DNA from: a virus
IMG/VR virus record: IMGVR_UViG_3300044858_001981
Location: 1 to 21,441 of that record
Length of the DNA: 21,441 bases
Strand: one strand, 5' to 3'
In this document: in pieces, positions 13,717 to 20,816 of the stretch
How the letters are laid out: each line of letters starts with the position of its first letter
How positions within the stretch are numbered: position 1 is the stretch's first letter
Notes under the pieces: model-generated
What the model was told of the DNA's origin: nothing
The model's input: only the letters and a program-made list of their open reading frames with translations
The model's database searches: none
Program-made: the position numbers and the translations under genes

Positions 13717-16378
13717 GGTTGTTCGCGCCCTAACGATTGTCGCAGCGATTGCTGTAAACGTCATTCCGGGCGTTGGGCAGGTTCTGTCTGCGGCGATGAT
13801 TTCAGGTATCACGATGGCGGGTATTGCCACTGGCCTGTCAATGGTCAGCGGCGCGCTGTTCGGCCCGAAGACCCCTAAATCTCAGCTTTCGCGCCTAAAC
13901 ATCTCGCTCGATCCTAACACCCCGCGCAAGGCGGTGATGGGGACAACTGCGTTTCCGCTTGATCTGCGGTATCACGAAGCGAGTGGGACGAATCAGGATT
14001 TCATCGACTATATCGTCTGTGTCGCGGCTCATAAGGTCGCCAGCATCGATGAAATCTGGTTTGAAGAAAAGCTGGCATGGTCGAGCGCCACGGGTGTGTC
14101 AGCGACCTATGCAGGCTATCTGACGGTTGCCACCCGCACCGAAGGCACGGCTGCAAACGCGATCACGATTAACGCAGGCACGGTCTGGGATGCCTCCTGC
14201 CGCCTGACCGGCTGTGCTTATGTCTATCTGCGCATCAAGCGCACCGGCAACACTAAGAGAACCGAAAGCCCCTTGGTGCAGGGCCTGCCGTCGCGCATTA
14301 CGATCATTGGCGAGGGCGCACCGCTTTATGATCCTCGTCTCGACAGCACTGTGCCGGGAGGTAGTGGCTCGCACCGCGCTAATAACCAAGCCACTTGGGG
14401 GACATACGCAGGCGCGGATGATTACGACAACCCCGCGCTGCAACTGCTGTGGTTCCTGCTGGGCTGGAAGATCAACGGCAAACTGTCGATTGGCGCTGGT
14501 GTCCCGCCTGAGCGCATTGATCTTGAGTCGTTCATTACGGCGGCGAACATCTGCGACGAGGACATTACGCTCGCCACTGGCGGGACGCAGAAGCGTTACC
14601 GGACAAGCGGCACGGCCTCGGACGAGGATGACCGCATGGAGGCGATCAACACGTTCCTCGCCTGCATGAACGGGACGCTGCGGGATAACGGCGGGAAGCT
14701 GACCCTTGCGCTGTTGAAGAACGATCTGGCCGATCCGGTGCTTGATTTTACCGATGGCGACTTCCTCGGTGAGTTCGCTTGGGATCAGACCGGCGGGGGT
14801 CTATCGCAGGGCCATAACGTGATCCGTGGGCGCTATGTCGATCCGTCGAACAACAGCCTCTACCAGCTTGCGGAGTATCCCGAGGTCTCGCTGCCCTCGC
14901 CCGATGGCATCGAGCGCGTGATGACCTTCGATCTGCCGTTCGTGGAGGACGGTCGGCGGGCGCAGCGTCTCGCCAAGCAGGTCTTGCAGCGCCATCAGTT
15001 CCGTGGTCAGTTGACGGCTGAGTTCTCAGCCAAGGCACTTGGCTGTGATGTGGGCGACATCGTGCAGGTGAGCCTTGAGGCTCTGGGCTTCAATAATAAG
15101 CCCTTCCGCGTGATCTCGAAGGAGATCCGCCCTGACGGTCGTGTGCCGCTGTCTCTGCTGGAAGAAGATCAATTGATCTACCAGTGGGATCGGGACGACC
15201 GTGCGCCTGTCTCTGCCCGCACCCCTGTAATCTATGACCCGCTGCTGAACCTGATCACCCAGGGTGACGAGGCCGTGCAGGCGATTGCCGAGCAGGCGAT
15301 TGCTGATGCGGCTGGTGCGCAAGCGACCGCCGACGAGAAGATCGTTACCTTCTATCAGGACGCGCCTCCGAGCGGTGGGTCGCTTGGCGATCTGTGGTTC
15401 GACACAAACGACGACAATAGGCTGTATCGACACAACGGCACCACATTCGTTGAGGCCCGCGATGGAGGTATCGCTCAGGCCATCAATGACGCGGCAGGCG
15501 CTCAAGCTACGGCTGACGGGAAGGTTACGACCTTCTATTCGGCCACCGCCCCGACTGCCGAGGGCGTAGGCGATCTGTGGTATGACACCGACGACAAGAT
15601 TCTGTATCGCTGGAACGGCACCAACTGGTCGCAGAGCGTGTCGGACATTACGCAGGCCAATCAGATCACCTTCAGCGAGGTTGATCCGTTCACCATTCAG
15701 GCTGACAGCACTGGCACGACCACAACGACCTTGCCCGTCACACGCGGGATCAAGGTTTTTCGTGGCGGTGTCGAGCAAACAAGCGGCGTGACGCTTGGCA
15801 CCGTGACGGCCACCGCTGGACTTACCGCGAGCGCATCTGTGTCCAGCGGCGCTGTTACCGTCAGCCTGAGCGTCGCGAACGCGGTCGGTTACATCACTGT
15901 GCCGATCATCTTTGCTGGCGTGACCTATCCGCGCTTGATCGTGGTCAACCGTGTCCTTGCTGCGCCGGTTGTTGGTGGCGCGGCTGGTTCCACTTCGTTC
16001 ACTGATCAAACTTGGCTCAATATCGCTGGCACGACCTACGAGCAAGTGACCGATGGCGGGGCGCAGATTTTGTCCGACAGCAGCGGCAGGATCAGGCTTG
16101 CTGCGTCAGCTTCTTATGTGGGTTATGGCACGGCAGAAATCAAAACCCAATACTCGGCCAATAACAGCACTTGGACAGATGTGGCTAGTGCTACTGGCAC
16201 TCTTGCGGATGATTCCGATCCTTTTGAGCCGCAGCCCGGTTTCGTGAGCGTGACGGCGACAACGGTCACAGGTCTGACGGCATCAACCAATTACTATGTT
16301 CGCGTTATCGCTAGAGCGCAGAATAGCGGGGATGCGTTTGACTGGTCGTCGCCATCATTTGCTGCGACACAGCCGTGA
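13709..16378 (+). CDS. Tail tip/host specificity protein, J-like
   Basis: This 889-residue protein forms the central tip and helps choose the host. Residues about 6-52 are a Gly/Ala-rich hydrophobic stretch (NVIPGVGQVLSAAM, GIATGLSMVSGALFG), a usual start for tip attachment proteins. The central part is of the phage-tail-tip type (HNVIRGRYVDPSN, FVEDGRRAQRLAKQVLQRHQ, LGCDVGDIVQVSLEALG, LSLLEEDQLIYQWD). Two related ~48-residue repeats follow at about 532-580 and 593-640. The last ~100 residues look fibronectin type III-like (STWTDVAS ... STNYYVRVIARAQN). GTG 13709 is backed by GGAGGG at 13697-13702, 6 nt away. The C-terminal modules are likely where host range evolves. Confidence 0.85.
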   Translation: MGKVVRALTIVAAIAVNVIPGVGQVLSAAMISGITMAGIATGLSMVSGALFGPKTPKSQLSRLNISLDPNTPRKAVMGTTAFPLDLRYHEASGTNQDFIDYIVCVAAHKVASIDEIWFEEKLAWSSATGVSATYAGYLTVATRTEGTAANAITINAGTVWDASCRLTGCAYVYLRIKRTGNTKRTESPLVQGLPSRITIIGEGAPLYDPRLDSTVPGGSGSHRANNQATWGTYAGADDYDNPALQLLWFLLGWKINGKLSIGAGVPPERIDLESFITAANICDEDITLATGGTQKRYRTSGTASDEDDRMEAINTFLACMNGTLRDNGGKLTLALLKNDLADPVLDFTDGDFLGEFAWDQTGGGLSQGHNVIRGRYVDPSNNSLYQLAEYPEVSLPSPDGIERVMTFDLPFVEDGRRAQRLAKQVLQRHQFRGQLTAEFSAKALGCDVGDIVQVSLEALGFNNKPFRVISKEIRPDGRVPLSLLEEDQLIYQWDRDDRAPVSARTPVIYDPLLNLITQGDEAVQAIAEQAIADAAGAQATADEKIVTFYQDAPPSGGSLGDLWFDTNDDNRLYRHNGTTFVEARDGGIAQAINDAAGAQATADGKVTTFYSATAPTAEGVGDLWYDTDDKILYRWNGTNWSQSVSDITQANQITFSEVDPFTIQADSTGTTTTTLPVTRGIKVFRGGVEQTSGVTLGTVTATAGLTASASVSSGAVTVSLSVANAVGYITVPIIFAGVTYPRLIVVNRVLAAPVVGGAAGSTSFTDQTWLNIAGTTYEQVTDGGAQILSDSSGRIRLAASASYVGYGTAEIKTQYSANNSTWTDVASATGTLADDSDPFEPQPGFVSVTATTVTGLTASTNYYVRVIARAQNSGDAFDWSSPSFAATQP
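15302..15449 (+). repeat. Tail-tip internal repeat, unit 1
   Basis: This unit encodes ADAAGAQATADEKIVTFYQ, a short linker, then GDLWFDTNDDNRLYRHNGTT. It matches unit 2 (15485-15628) at most protein positions and in many DNA runs. The pattern suggests duplication of a small surface domain in the distal part of the J-like protein. Confidence 0.75.
15485..15628 (+). repeat. Tail-tip internal repeat, unit 2
   Basis: This unit encodes NDAAGAQATADGKVTTFYSA, then GDLWYDTDDKILYRWNGTNW. It is the partner of unit 1 (15302-15449). The two are separated by about 35 bases and share GGCGATCTGTGGT and AACGGCACCA runs. Confidence 0.75.
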
Positions 16379-16422
16379 TGTGGTATATGGAAATCAACTC
16401 CAAACTCGTGTAAAGGTGACTT

Positions 16423-17502
16423 ATGGCTTTTATCTACGACCTGACCGACACTTGGAACGCGGGTGGCACCACCTTTAACGCGATCAAGATGAATGTGACC
16501 GACACGGCCTCTGCGGCTGCGTCGAAGCTCGTTACCCTGCAAGTGGGCGGGTCTGAGCGGTTTGGGGTGGACAAGACGGGGATTGCCTCGTTTGCGGGCG
16601 TGGTTCGTGGCCCTCTAGGTTCTGTCAGCGCGCCCGCCTTTAGCTTCACCGGCGACACCAACACCGGCATTTACTCGCCCGCCGCCGATACTCTTGCCTT
16701 CGTCGAGGGCGGTGTCGAGGCAATGCGCATCGACAGCAGCGGTCAGGTCGGTATCGGTGCGACCGCGTCTGCTGGCACTACCCTGCGCATCGGTAAGAAC
16801 CTCACGGGTGCGGTTAATAGCATTGGCGTGTACAACAATCAGGCCGTCCAGTCGGATGTGACCGGCAACGCATCGTTGTTCGCCACATTCCCTTCGACCG
16901 CTGCTGCGGCCTTTACGCTGTCGAGCCTGTACCACTTCAACGCCGCTCAAGGCACCATTGGTGCGACCTCTGCGGTCACAACCCAAATTGGCTTTCTCGC
17001 CCAGTCCTCCCTGACCGGCGCTACGAACAACTACGGCTTCTATAGCGCAATCGCCTCGGGCACGGGTCGCTGGAACTTCTACGCCGCTGGTACTGCGGTC
17101 AACTACTTCGAAGGTAACGTCGGCATTGGGGTAACTGCACCCGTTGATAAACTTCAGGTCGAAGGTAACCTCTACTTCGGCACCTCGAGCCGCGTTGTGT
17201 ACACCGCGGGCGCAGGCAACCTGACCTTACAGACCAACACGGGCGTCTTGGCGTTCAACACCGGTGGTTCGGTCGAACGCATGCGTATCACCAGCAGCGG
17301 GAATGTGGGGATTGGGACGACTGCGCCTAACGCCGCAGCGCGTCTTGATGTATCGTCCACCACCAGCGGCTTCTTGCCGCCCCGTATGACGACTGCGCAG
17401 CGCGACGCAATCGCTTCGCCGCCTAACGGGCTGATGCTTTACAACACCACTACCGACAAACTTCAAGTCCGAGCCGCCGGGTCTTGGGTTGACCTTCACT
17501 AA
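16423..17502 (+). CDS. Tail fibre / receptor-binding protein
   Basis: A 359-residue protein rich in Gly, Ser, Thr and Ala with fibre-type segments. MRIDSSGQVGIGATA (about 101-115), YFEGNVGIGVTAPVDKLQV (about 228-246) and MRITSSGNVGIGTTAPNAAA (about 287-306) are repeats of the SSGNVGIGTTAP motif common in phage fibres and bacterial surface proteins. TGDTNTGIYSPAADTLAF is another common fibre element. The C-terminal GFLPPRMTTAQRDAIASPPN and LMLYNTTTDKLQVRAAGSW form a frequent closing domain. No Peptidase S74 self-cleaving chaperone follows. It begins 44 bases after the tip gene with AAAGG upstream. Confidence 0.85.
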   Translation: MAFIYDLTDTWNAGGTTFNAIKMNVTDTASAAASKLVTLQVGGSERFGVDKTGIASFAGVVRGPLGSVSAPAFSFTGDTNTGIYSPAADTLAFVEGGVEAMRIDSSGQVGIGATASAGTTLRIGKNLTGAVNSIGVYNNQAVQSDVTGNASLFATFPSTAAAAFTLSSLYHFNAAQGTIGATSAVTTQIGFLAQSSLTGATNNYGFYSAIASGTGRWNFYAAGTAVNYFEGNVGIGVTAPVDKLQVEGNLYFGTSSRVVYTAGAGNLTLQTNTGVLAFNTGGSVERMRITSSGNVGIGTTAPNAAARLDVSSTTSGFLPPRMTTAQRDAIASPPNGLMLYNTTTDKLQVRAAGSWVDLH

Positions 17503-17513
17503 AGGAAGCTGAA

Positions 17514-17843
17514 ATGACTATCACCTATAACTGGACTGTCGCCCAGCTTGACGCTCACCCGACCTATGAGAACCACACCGACGTAATCTTCACGGTTCAC
17601 TGGCGCATGGACGGCGCGGATGGCGAGCATGCCGCTGGCGTTTACGGCTCGGTCGGCCTGACGCTCGATCCCGAAGCCACCTTCACCCCCTACGCCGATC
17701 TGACTGAAGCGCAGGTCGTCGGCTGGGTGAAGGATGCTCTTGGCGAAGAGCAGGTTGCCAGCTACGAAGAGAACGTGGCCGCGCAGATCGACGCTCTTGT
17801 TAATCCGCCGGTTGTCTCGCCCGCCCTGCCCTGGAGCGCGTGA
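17514..17843 (+). CDS. DUF7936-like fibre-associated protein
   Basis: A 109-residue protein starting MTITYNWTVAQLDAHPTYEN, with VIFTVHWRMDGADGEHAAGV, a DLTEAQVVGWVKDALGEEQV segment and a terminal PALPWSA. This strand-then-helix pattern matches DUF7936-type proteins found beside tail fibre genes. They may decorate or assist the fibre, but the role is unproven. AAGGAAG about 6 nt before ATG 17514 is a strong ribosome site. Codon use matches the fibre gene upstream. Confidence 0.7.
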   Translation: MTITYNWTVAQLDAHPTYENHTDVIFTVHWRMDGADGEHAAGVYGSVGLTLDPEATFTPYADLTEAQVVGWVKDALGEEQVASYEENVAAQIDALVNPPVVSPALPWSA

Positions 17844-17878
17844 CCGTAAATCTCCAACGCTAATCGGTTGCCTTCGTC

Positions 17879-18136
17879 ATGGATTATCAAGTTCTCTTTA
17901 ACATCGTGTTCGGCATCGCTGGCGGGCTTGGCGGCTGGGTTCTGAACAACATGACGAAGGCAATTGAGCGTCTCGACAGGGACGTTCGTGATATGCCCAA
18001 GACCTATGTCGCCAAGGAAGATTGGCGAGCAGATATGCAGGCGCTCAAGGCCGACATGGACAAGGGCTTCGACAAGCTCGACAAGACGCTCGGCACGATC
18101 TTCAAGAAGCTGGACGGCAAAGAGGACAAAAGCTGA
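17879..18136 (+). CDS. Membrane-anchored coiled-coil protein at the start of the lysis cassette
   Basis: This 85-residue protein has one N-terminal membrane segment (about 5-23, VLFNIVFGIAGGLGGWVL) followed by a charged helix with coiled-coil periodicity (AIERLDRDVRDMPKTYVAK ... DKGFDKLDKTLGTIFKKLDG). Proteins of this build often precede the endolysin in phages of alphaproteobacteria. It could be a holin partner, antiholin or superinfection factor. The ribosome site is weak. Its stop overlaps the muramidase start (TGATG at 18134-18138). A holin role is possible but the 55-residue protein downstream is also a candidate. Confidence 0.7.
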   Translation: MDYQVLFNIVFGIAGGLGGWVLNNMTKAIERLDRDVRDMPKTYVAKEDWRADMQALKADMDKGFDKLDKTLGTIFKKLDGKEDKS

Positions 18137-18798
18137 TGCGGCACCTGTTCAGCCGTTTGCTTGAGGCAGGGCGGAACATGGACATCCGCAACAAGCCCGC
18201 GAAGCCCGATCCGATGATCGAGGTAGACAAGGCGCTGGCACAAGAGCCGCCGCGACCTGAATTGCCGCCTGTGACGCATCCTGATCGTTTCGCCGCTTGC
18301 CTCAAGATTGTTCTGAAGCACGAGGGCGGCTATGTGAACCATCGGAAAGACCCCGGCGGTCGCACGAACCTCGGCGTGACGCAGCGCGTTTGGGAGGCAT
18401 GGACTGGAAAGTCTGCGACCGAGCAGGAAATGCGCTCGCTGACCGTTGACATGGTGGCACCGCTTTATCGTCAAAAATACTGGGACAAGGTGCGCGGGCG
18501 GGATCTTGCGCCGGGTCTTGATCTGCATGTGTTCGACTTCGGCGTGAACGCGGGGCCTGCGCGGGCTGTCCGCTATCTGCAAATGATGGTTGGCGCTAAT
18601 CCTGACGGCAAGATTGGGCCTGCCACTATGCGGGCGCTGTCCAACTATATCGACCTTTACGGCACGGCCAAGGCTATCACCCGCTATGGCGAATTGCGCG
18701 AGCAATACTACCGCCAGCTTAAGACGTTCGGGACGTTCGGCAAGGGATGGCTGCGCCGCAATCGTGAAGTGACCGCAGCCGCGTTGGTGATGAAATGA
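18136..18798 (+). CDS. Endolysin, GH108-type N-acetylmuramidase with C-terminal binding domain
   Basis: The enzyme cleaves the glycan strands of peptidoglycan to release progeny. In the 220-residue product the motif KHEGGYVNHRKDPGGRTNLG (about 61-80) identifies the GH108 family, with E63 the expected catalytic acid. APLYRQKYWDKVRGRDL (about 108-124) and DFGVNAGPARAVRYLQ (about 134-149) are also typical. The C-terminal part (about 155-215, NPDGKIGPATMRAL) fits the PG_binding_3 domain. There is no signal peptide or SAR segment, so a holin must let it out. I chose ATG 18136, with AGAGGA at 18121-18126, 9 nt away. The frame is open further upstream only as a shadow of the previous gene. ATG 18178 is an alternative. 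Confidence 0.9.
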   Translation: MRHLFSRLLEAGRNMDIRNKPAKPDPMIEVDKALAQEPPRPELPPVTHPDRFAACLKIVLKHEGGYVNHRKDPGGRTNLGVTQRVWEAWTGKSATEQEMRSLTVDMVAPLYRQKYWDKVRGRDLAPGLDLHVFDFGVNAGPARAVRYLQMMVGANPDGKIGPATMRALSNYIDLYGTAKAITRYGELREQYYRQLKTFGTFGKGWLRRNREVTAAALVMK

Positions 18799-18962
18799 CG
18801 GCCATCCGCTACCTCAAGGCTCGCCTGAAAGAGCGCAGCTCGTGGGTCGCCATCGTCGGCGCGATTACGGTGGCCTCTGCCCTTAGCTGGCCCTGGGACG
18901 TTGCTGCTGCGGCTGCTGGCGTGATTGGGGTGCTGGTGCCAGAGGGCCACGACGATGTTTAG
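18795..18962 (+). CDS. Small membrane protein, holin candidate (55 aa)
   Basis: A 55-residue protein starting MTAIRYLKARLKERSSWVAI. A basic N-terminal amphipathic segment precedes two hydrophobic stretches: about 17-30 (WVAIVGAITVASAL) and about 35-49 (DVAAAAAGVIGVLV). The tail is acidic (PEGHDDV). This layout, directly after the muramidase and before Rz, is typical of small holin-like proteins that permeabilise the membrane for the endolysin. It starts in an ATGA overlap with the muramidase stop (18795-18798) and its end overlaps the Rz start by 8 bases. Function is inferred from size, topology and context. Confidence 0.75.
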   Translation: MTAIRYLKARLKERSSWVAIVGAITVASALSWPWDVAAAAAGVIGVLVPEGHDDV

Positions 18963-19467
18963 CGCGGGCTTGCTGTTTGCCCGCATTTCAGGGCTGCTGA
19001 AGCGCGTTCCGTGGTTTGTGTGGGCCGCACTGGCCCTGATCGTCGCCGTGCTATTCTACGGCCATCACAGGGAGGCTCAGGGCTATGCCAAGGCCGAAGC
19101 CTACTGGAAGGCCGAGATCGACGCGATGGAAGCCCAGCGTCAAGCGGCGCTTGACAGTGAGGAAGCCGCCCTGCGCCAGCTAGCAAAGGACACTGACCGC
19201 AATGTTGCCCAAGAACGTGAAGCTAATCGTCCTGCTGTCGAGTCTTTCATTGCTCGCGGCGGGCTGCGCCAAGCCTGCCCCCGTGATCGTGGCACCGCAG
19301 GTGGAAGCACCGGAAGTGGCCCGTCCGTGCGTGAAGCGCCCGTCGTGGATGCAGCCGAGCAAGTGCAAGTCGTCGGAGTGACCGCTGAGGACGTTCGCAT
19401 CTGCACCGATAACACCCTAAAAGCCGAGGCGATGCGTGATTTCATCCTCGGTTTGGAGGCGAAATAG
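18955..19467 (+). CDS. Rz: Rz-like inner-membrane spanin
   Basis: A 170-residue protein with a short cytoplasmic start, one membrane helix (about 19-36, PWFVWAALALIVAVLFYG) and a long periplasmic coiled coil (about 39-95) rich in Ala, Glu and Gln. That is the build of inner-membrane spanins, which join outer-membrane Rz1 to fuse the two membranes in the last lysis step. ATG 18955 is preferred over upstream GTG 18925 because AGAGGG (18941-18946) sits 8 nt away. The region after residue 85 also encodes a second gene in another frame (Rz1). The weakly structured middle, including TAGGSTGSGPS, is probably shaped by that overlap. Confidence 0.8.
   Translation: MFSAGLLFARISGLLKRVPWFVWAALALIVAVLFYGHHREAQGYAKAEAYWKAEIDAMEAQRQAALDSEEAALRQLAKDTDRNVAQEREANRPAVESFIARGGLRQACPRDRGTAGGSTGSGPSVREAPVVDAAEQVQVVGVTAEDVRICTDNTLKAEAMRDFILGLEAK
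19202..19381 (+). CDS. Rz1: Rz1-like outer-membrane lipoprotein spanin, nested in Rz in the +1 frame
   Basis: A 59-residue ORF fully inside Rz, in the +1 frame. It starts MLPKNVKLIVLLSSLSLLAA and carries a lipobox LAAGC with acylated Cys22. The predicted mature form is 38 residues and Pro-rich, beginning CAKPAPVIVAPQVEAPEVAR, then CVKRPSWMQPSK. The CVK-x-P ... W-x-Q-P pattern is strikingly like lambda Rz1 (CVKPPPPPAW, IMQPPP). AAAGGA at 19185-19190 is 11 nt before the ATG. Nested Rz/Rz1 pairs are well known, and a hydrophobic signal followed by a perfect lipobox in this position is very unlikely by chance. It anchors in the outer membrane and pairs with Rz. Confidence 0.88.
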   Translation: MLPKNVKLIVLLSSLSLLAAGCAKPAPVIVAPQVEAPEVARPCVKRPSWMQPSKCKSSE

Positions 19468-19533
19468 CAGCACCTTTCGCCAAGTATTTGTTTGTGCTAT
19501 GCAGCCCCAACTGAAACGGCGAGGGGCCGCGCA

Positions 19534-20256
19534 GTGCTAGATGCAAAAATACTATTTCTCGACATCGAGACTAGTCTCATGTTGGTCTACACCTTCGGGA
19601 TTAGAGACCAGCACATCACCATCAACCAGATCGCGGATGACCGAAGCGGACGGCTGATCCATTGCGTCGGCATGAAGTGGCTCCGCCAACCCGTGCAGGT
19701 TCTTTCCGAATGGGAGCACGGCTATGAGGGCATGATGCGGGGTGTCTATGATGCCCTGCTAGAAGCCGATGCAGTCGTGACCTATAACGGGGCCAGTTTT
19801 GACATCCCCAAGATCAACGGGCAGTTCCTGCTGCTGGGGATGGAGCCGCCCCCGCCCCCGACGCAGATTGACTTGTTCAAGACCGCCCGCAAGATGGGTT
19901 ACCCGTCTGGCAAGCTGGATTACCTGTCCCAGAAGCTGGGTATCGGCCAGAAGGTCAAGCACGACGGGTTCAAGCTATGGGTAGACGTATTCAACGGATG
20001 CCCGAAGGCTCAAGCCAAGATGGCGCAGTATTGCGCGGGTGATGTGAAGCTGACCGAGAAGGTCTATCTGAAACTGCGGCCCCACATTGCCAATCATCCC
20101 CATTTGGCTGAGACAAAGAAGGATCAATGCGGGGCCTGCGGCTCTAGTCGTTTGCAGTCTCGCGGGCTGTATCGCACAAGGGCGATCATCTATCAGCGGT
20201 ATCACTGCCAAGGCTGTGGCGCGTGGTCTAAAAGATATCTTGAGAAGGCGACTTAG
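19534..20256 (+). CDS. DEDDy-type 3'-5' exonuclease/RNase H-like protein with C-terminal zinc ribbon
   Basis: A 240-residue protein resembling the RNase_H_2 (YprB-like) DnaQ superfamily. Motif I is ILFLDIETS (D10, E12), motif II is TYNGASFDIPKING (D90), and motif III is YCAGDVKLTEK with Y166 and D170, so the DEDDy set of metal ligands is complete. The end holds a zinc ribbon with CGACGSS (C199, C202) and CQGCGAW (C225, C228), likely for nucleic acid binding. GTG 19534 has GAGGGG at 19521-19526, 7 nt upstream; TTG 19492 has no site. It could trim or degrade DNA, or process recombination ends. It follows the lysis genes but is not itself a lysis gene, and its stop overlaps that of the opposing DUF3310 gene. 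Confidence 0.8.
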   Translation: MLDAKILFLDIETSLMLVYTFGIRDQHITINQIADDRSGRLIHCVGMKWLRQPVQVLSEWEHGYEGMMRGVYDALLEADAVVTYNGASFDIPKINGQFLLLGMEPPPPPTQIDLFKTARKMGYPSGKLDYLSQKLGIGQKVKHDGFKLWVDVFNGCPKAQAKMAQYCAGDVKLTEKVYLKLRPHIANHPHLAETKKDQCGACGSSRLQSRGLYRTRAIIYQRYHCQGCGAWSKRYLEKAT

Positions 20257-20456
20257 CCACCACGCCGCTTGATCTCGCGGTCGATGTAGAAACGCGCCTT
20301 GCGCAAGTCCTCGACCGCATCGTGCTTCAGGTCGCAACGCCAAATATATTTGAGCGCATTTCCCAGGTTGAAGCCCATGTGTTCGGTAATCTCGATGCAC
20401 TCGATGCCGCTTGGGTGGCTGGTGTAGTGCCTCGGATGGCTCACCGGATCAGACAC
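20253..20456 (-). CDS. DUF3310 protein
   Basis: A 67-residue protein with the DUF3310 signature: HYTSHPSGIECIEITEHMGF followed by NLGNALKYIWR and DLRKARFYIDREI. DUF3310 proteins are small phage proteins, often near nucleotide metabolism genes; the biochemical role is not settled. Start is GTG 20456, which overlaps the upstream 45-residue gene by 8 bases and follows AAGGA about 9 nt away. It is the last gene of the minus-strand cluster, and its stop (20253-20255) overlaps the exonuclease stop on the other strand. Confidence 0.85.
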   Translation of the reverse strand: MSDPVSHPRHYTSHPSGIECIEITEHMGFNLGNALKYIWRCDLKHDAVEDLRKARFYIDREIKRRGG

Positions 20457-20586
20457 GCTCCTTGTTCCTTTCCTTGCGCTCGGCCCAAGTCAGGCCATCT
20501 GCACCACGCAGGGGCCAGACATGATCCGCGCTGGTGCGGCGCGTCGGATCGGGACGATGGGCGATAATAAACTTCGGTCTGTTCAT
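20449..20586 (-). CDS. Very small protein of unknown function (45 aa)
   Basis: This short ORF fills an otherwise empty 127-base gap between its neighbours. The product starts MNRPKFIIAHRPDPTRRTSA, continues DHVWPLRGADGLTWAERKER and ends NKERV, so it is basic and Trp-containing. Its ATG overlaps the upstream stop in ATGA (20583-20586), its end overlaps the DUF3310 start by 8 bases, and a strong GAGGAG site lies about 8 nt before the ATG. Coupling on both sides supports a real gene. No family recognised. Confidence 0.75.
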   Translation of the reverse strand: MNRPKFIIAHRPDPTRRTSADHVWPLRGADGLTWAERKERNKERV

Positions 20587-20804
20587 TTATATTCTCCTCT
20601 TTCAATCATCATGGCGACCTGACGCATCCCGTGCGCCTTGAGCCAAGTGGTGATGCGAGCAACCTCGTCCGCCACTGTGCGTTCCGTCTCGATCCGGCGG
20701 GCGGCGTTGGCTGCGTCAAGGACGTTCTCAAACCACAGCACTTCGCTCTTGAGGTCTTTCACCCAATACTTCTCGTCTTTCTCTGACCAGTTGACCTGTG
20801 CCAT
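20583..20804 (-). CDS. Hypothetical early-region protein (73 aa)
   Basis: A 73-residue protein starting MAQVNWSEKDEKYWVKDLKS, mostly helical and charged, with AANAARRIETERTVADEVAR and a final MIERGEYK. I recognise no family. The start overlaps the upstream stop in TGATG (20802-20806), and GGAGAACGACTG immediately before it supplies a ribosome site that also encodes the end of the upstream protein. It ends in ATGA overlap with the 45-residue gene. Confidence 0.7.
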   Translation of the reverse strand: MAQVNWSEKDEKYWVKDLKSEVLWFENVLDAANAARRIETERTVADEVARITTWLKAHGMRQVAMMIERGEYK

Positions 20805-20816
20805 CAGTCGTTCTCC
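20801..20816 (-). repeat. Junction repeat carrying ribosome site, copy 2
   Basis: On the minus strand this reads GGAGAACGACTGATGG, again Glu-Asn-Asp-stop overlapped by a start codon. It differs from copy 1 by one base (T to C in the wobble of the Asp codon), so the encoded residues are the same. Confidence 0.7.

Noticed and set aside
15026-16045. 339-codon minus-strand ORF opposite the tail tip gene
   Set aside because: Antisense shadow with no recognisable domain and no ribosome site in keeping with neighbours.
16359-16389. TTGCTG with TATATG as a promoter before the tail fibre
   Set aside because: Spacing of 19 bases and a weak first element; no better than chance in a short gap.
18022-18135. 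Longer muramidase frame starting upstream of 18136
   Set aside because: It overlaps the 85-residue gene in another frame, and the extra residues are an Arg/Gln-rich shadow; ATG 18136 has a ribosome site and TGATG coupling.
19469-19498. AGCAC ... GTGCT inverted repeat after Rz as a terminator
   Set aside because: Only 5 bp of stem with a 20-base loop and no T tract.
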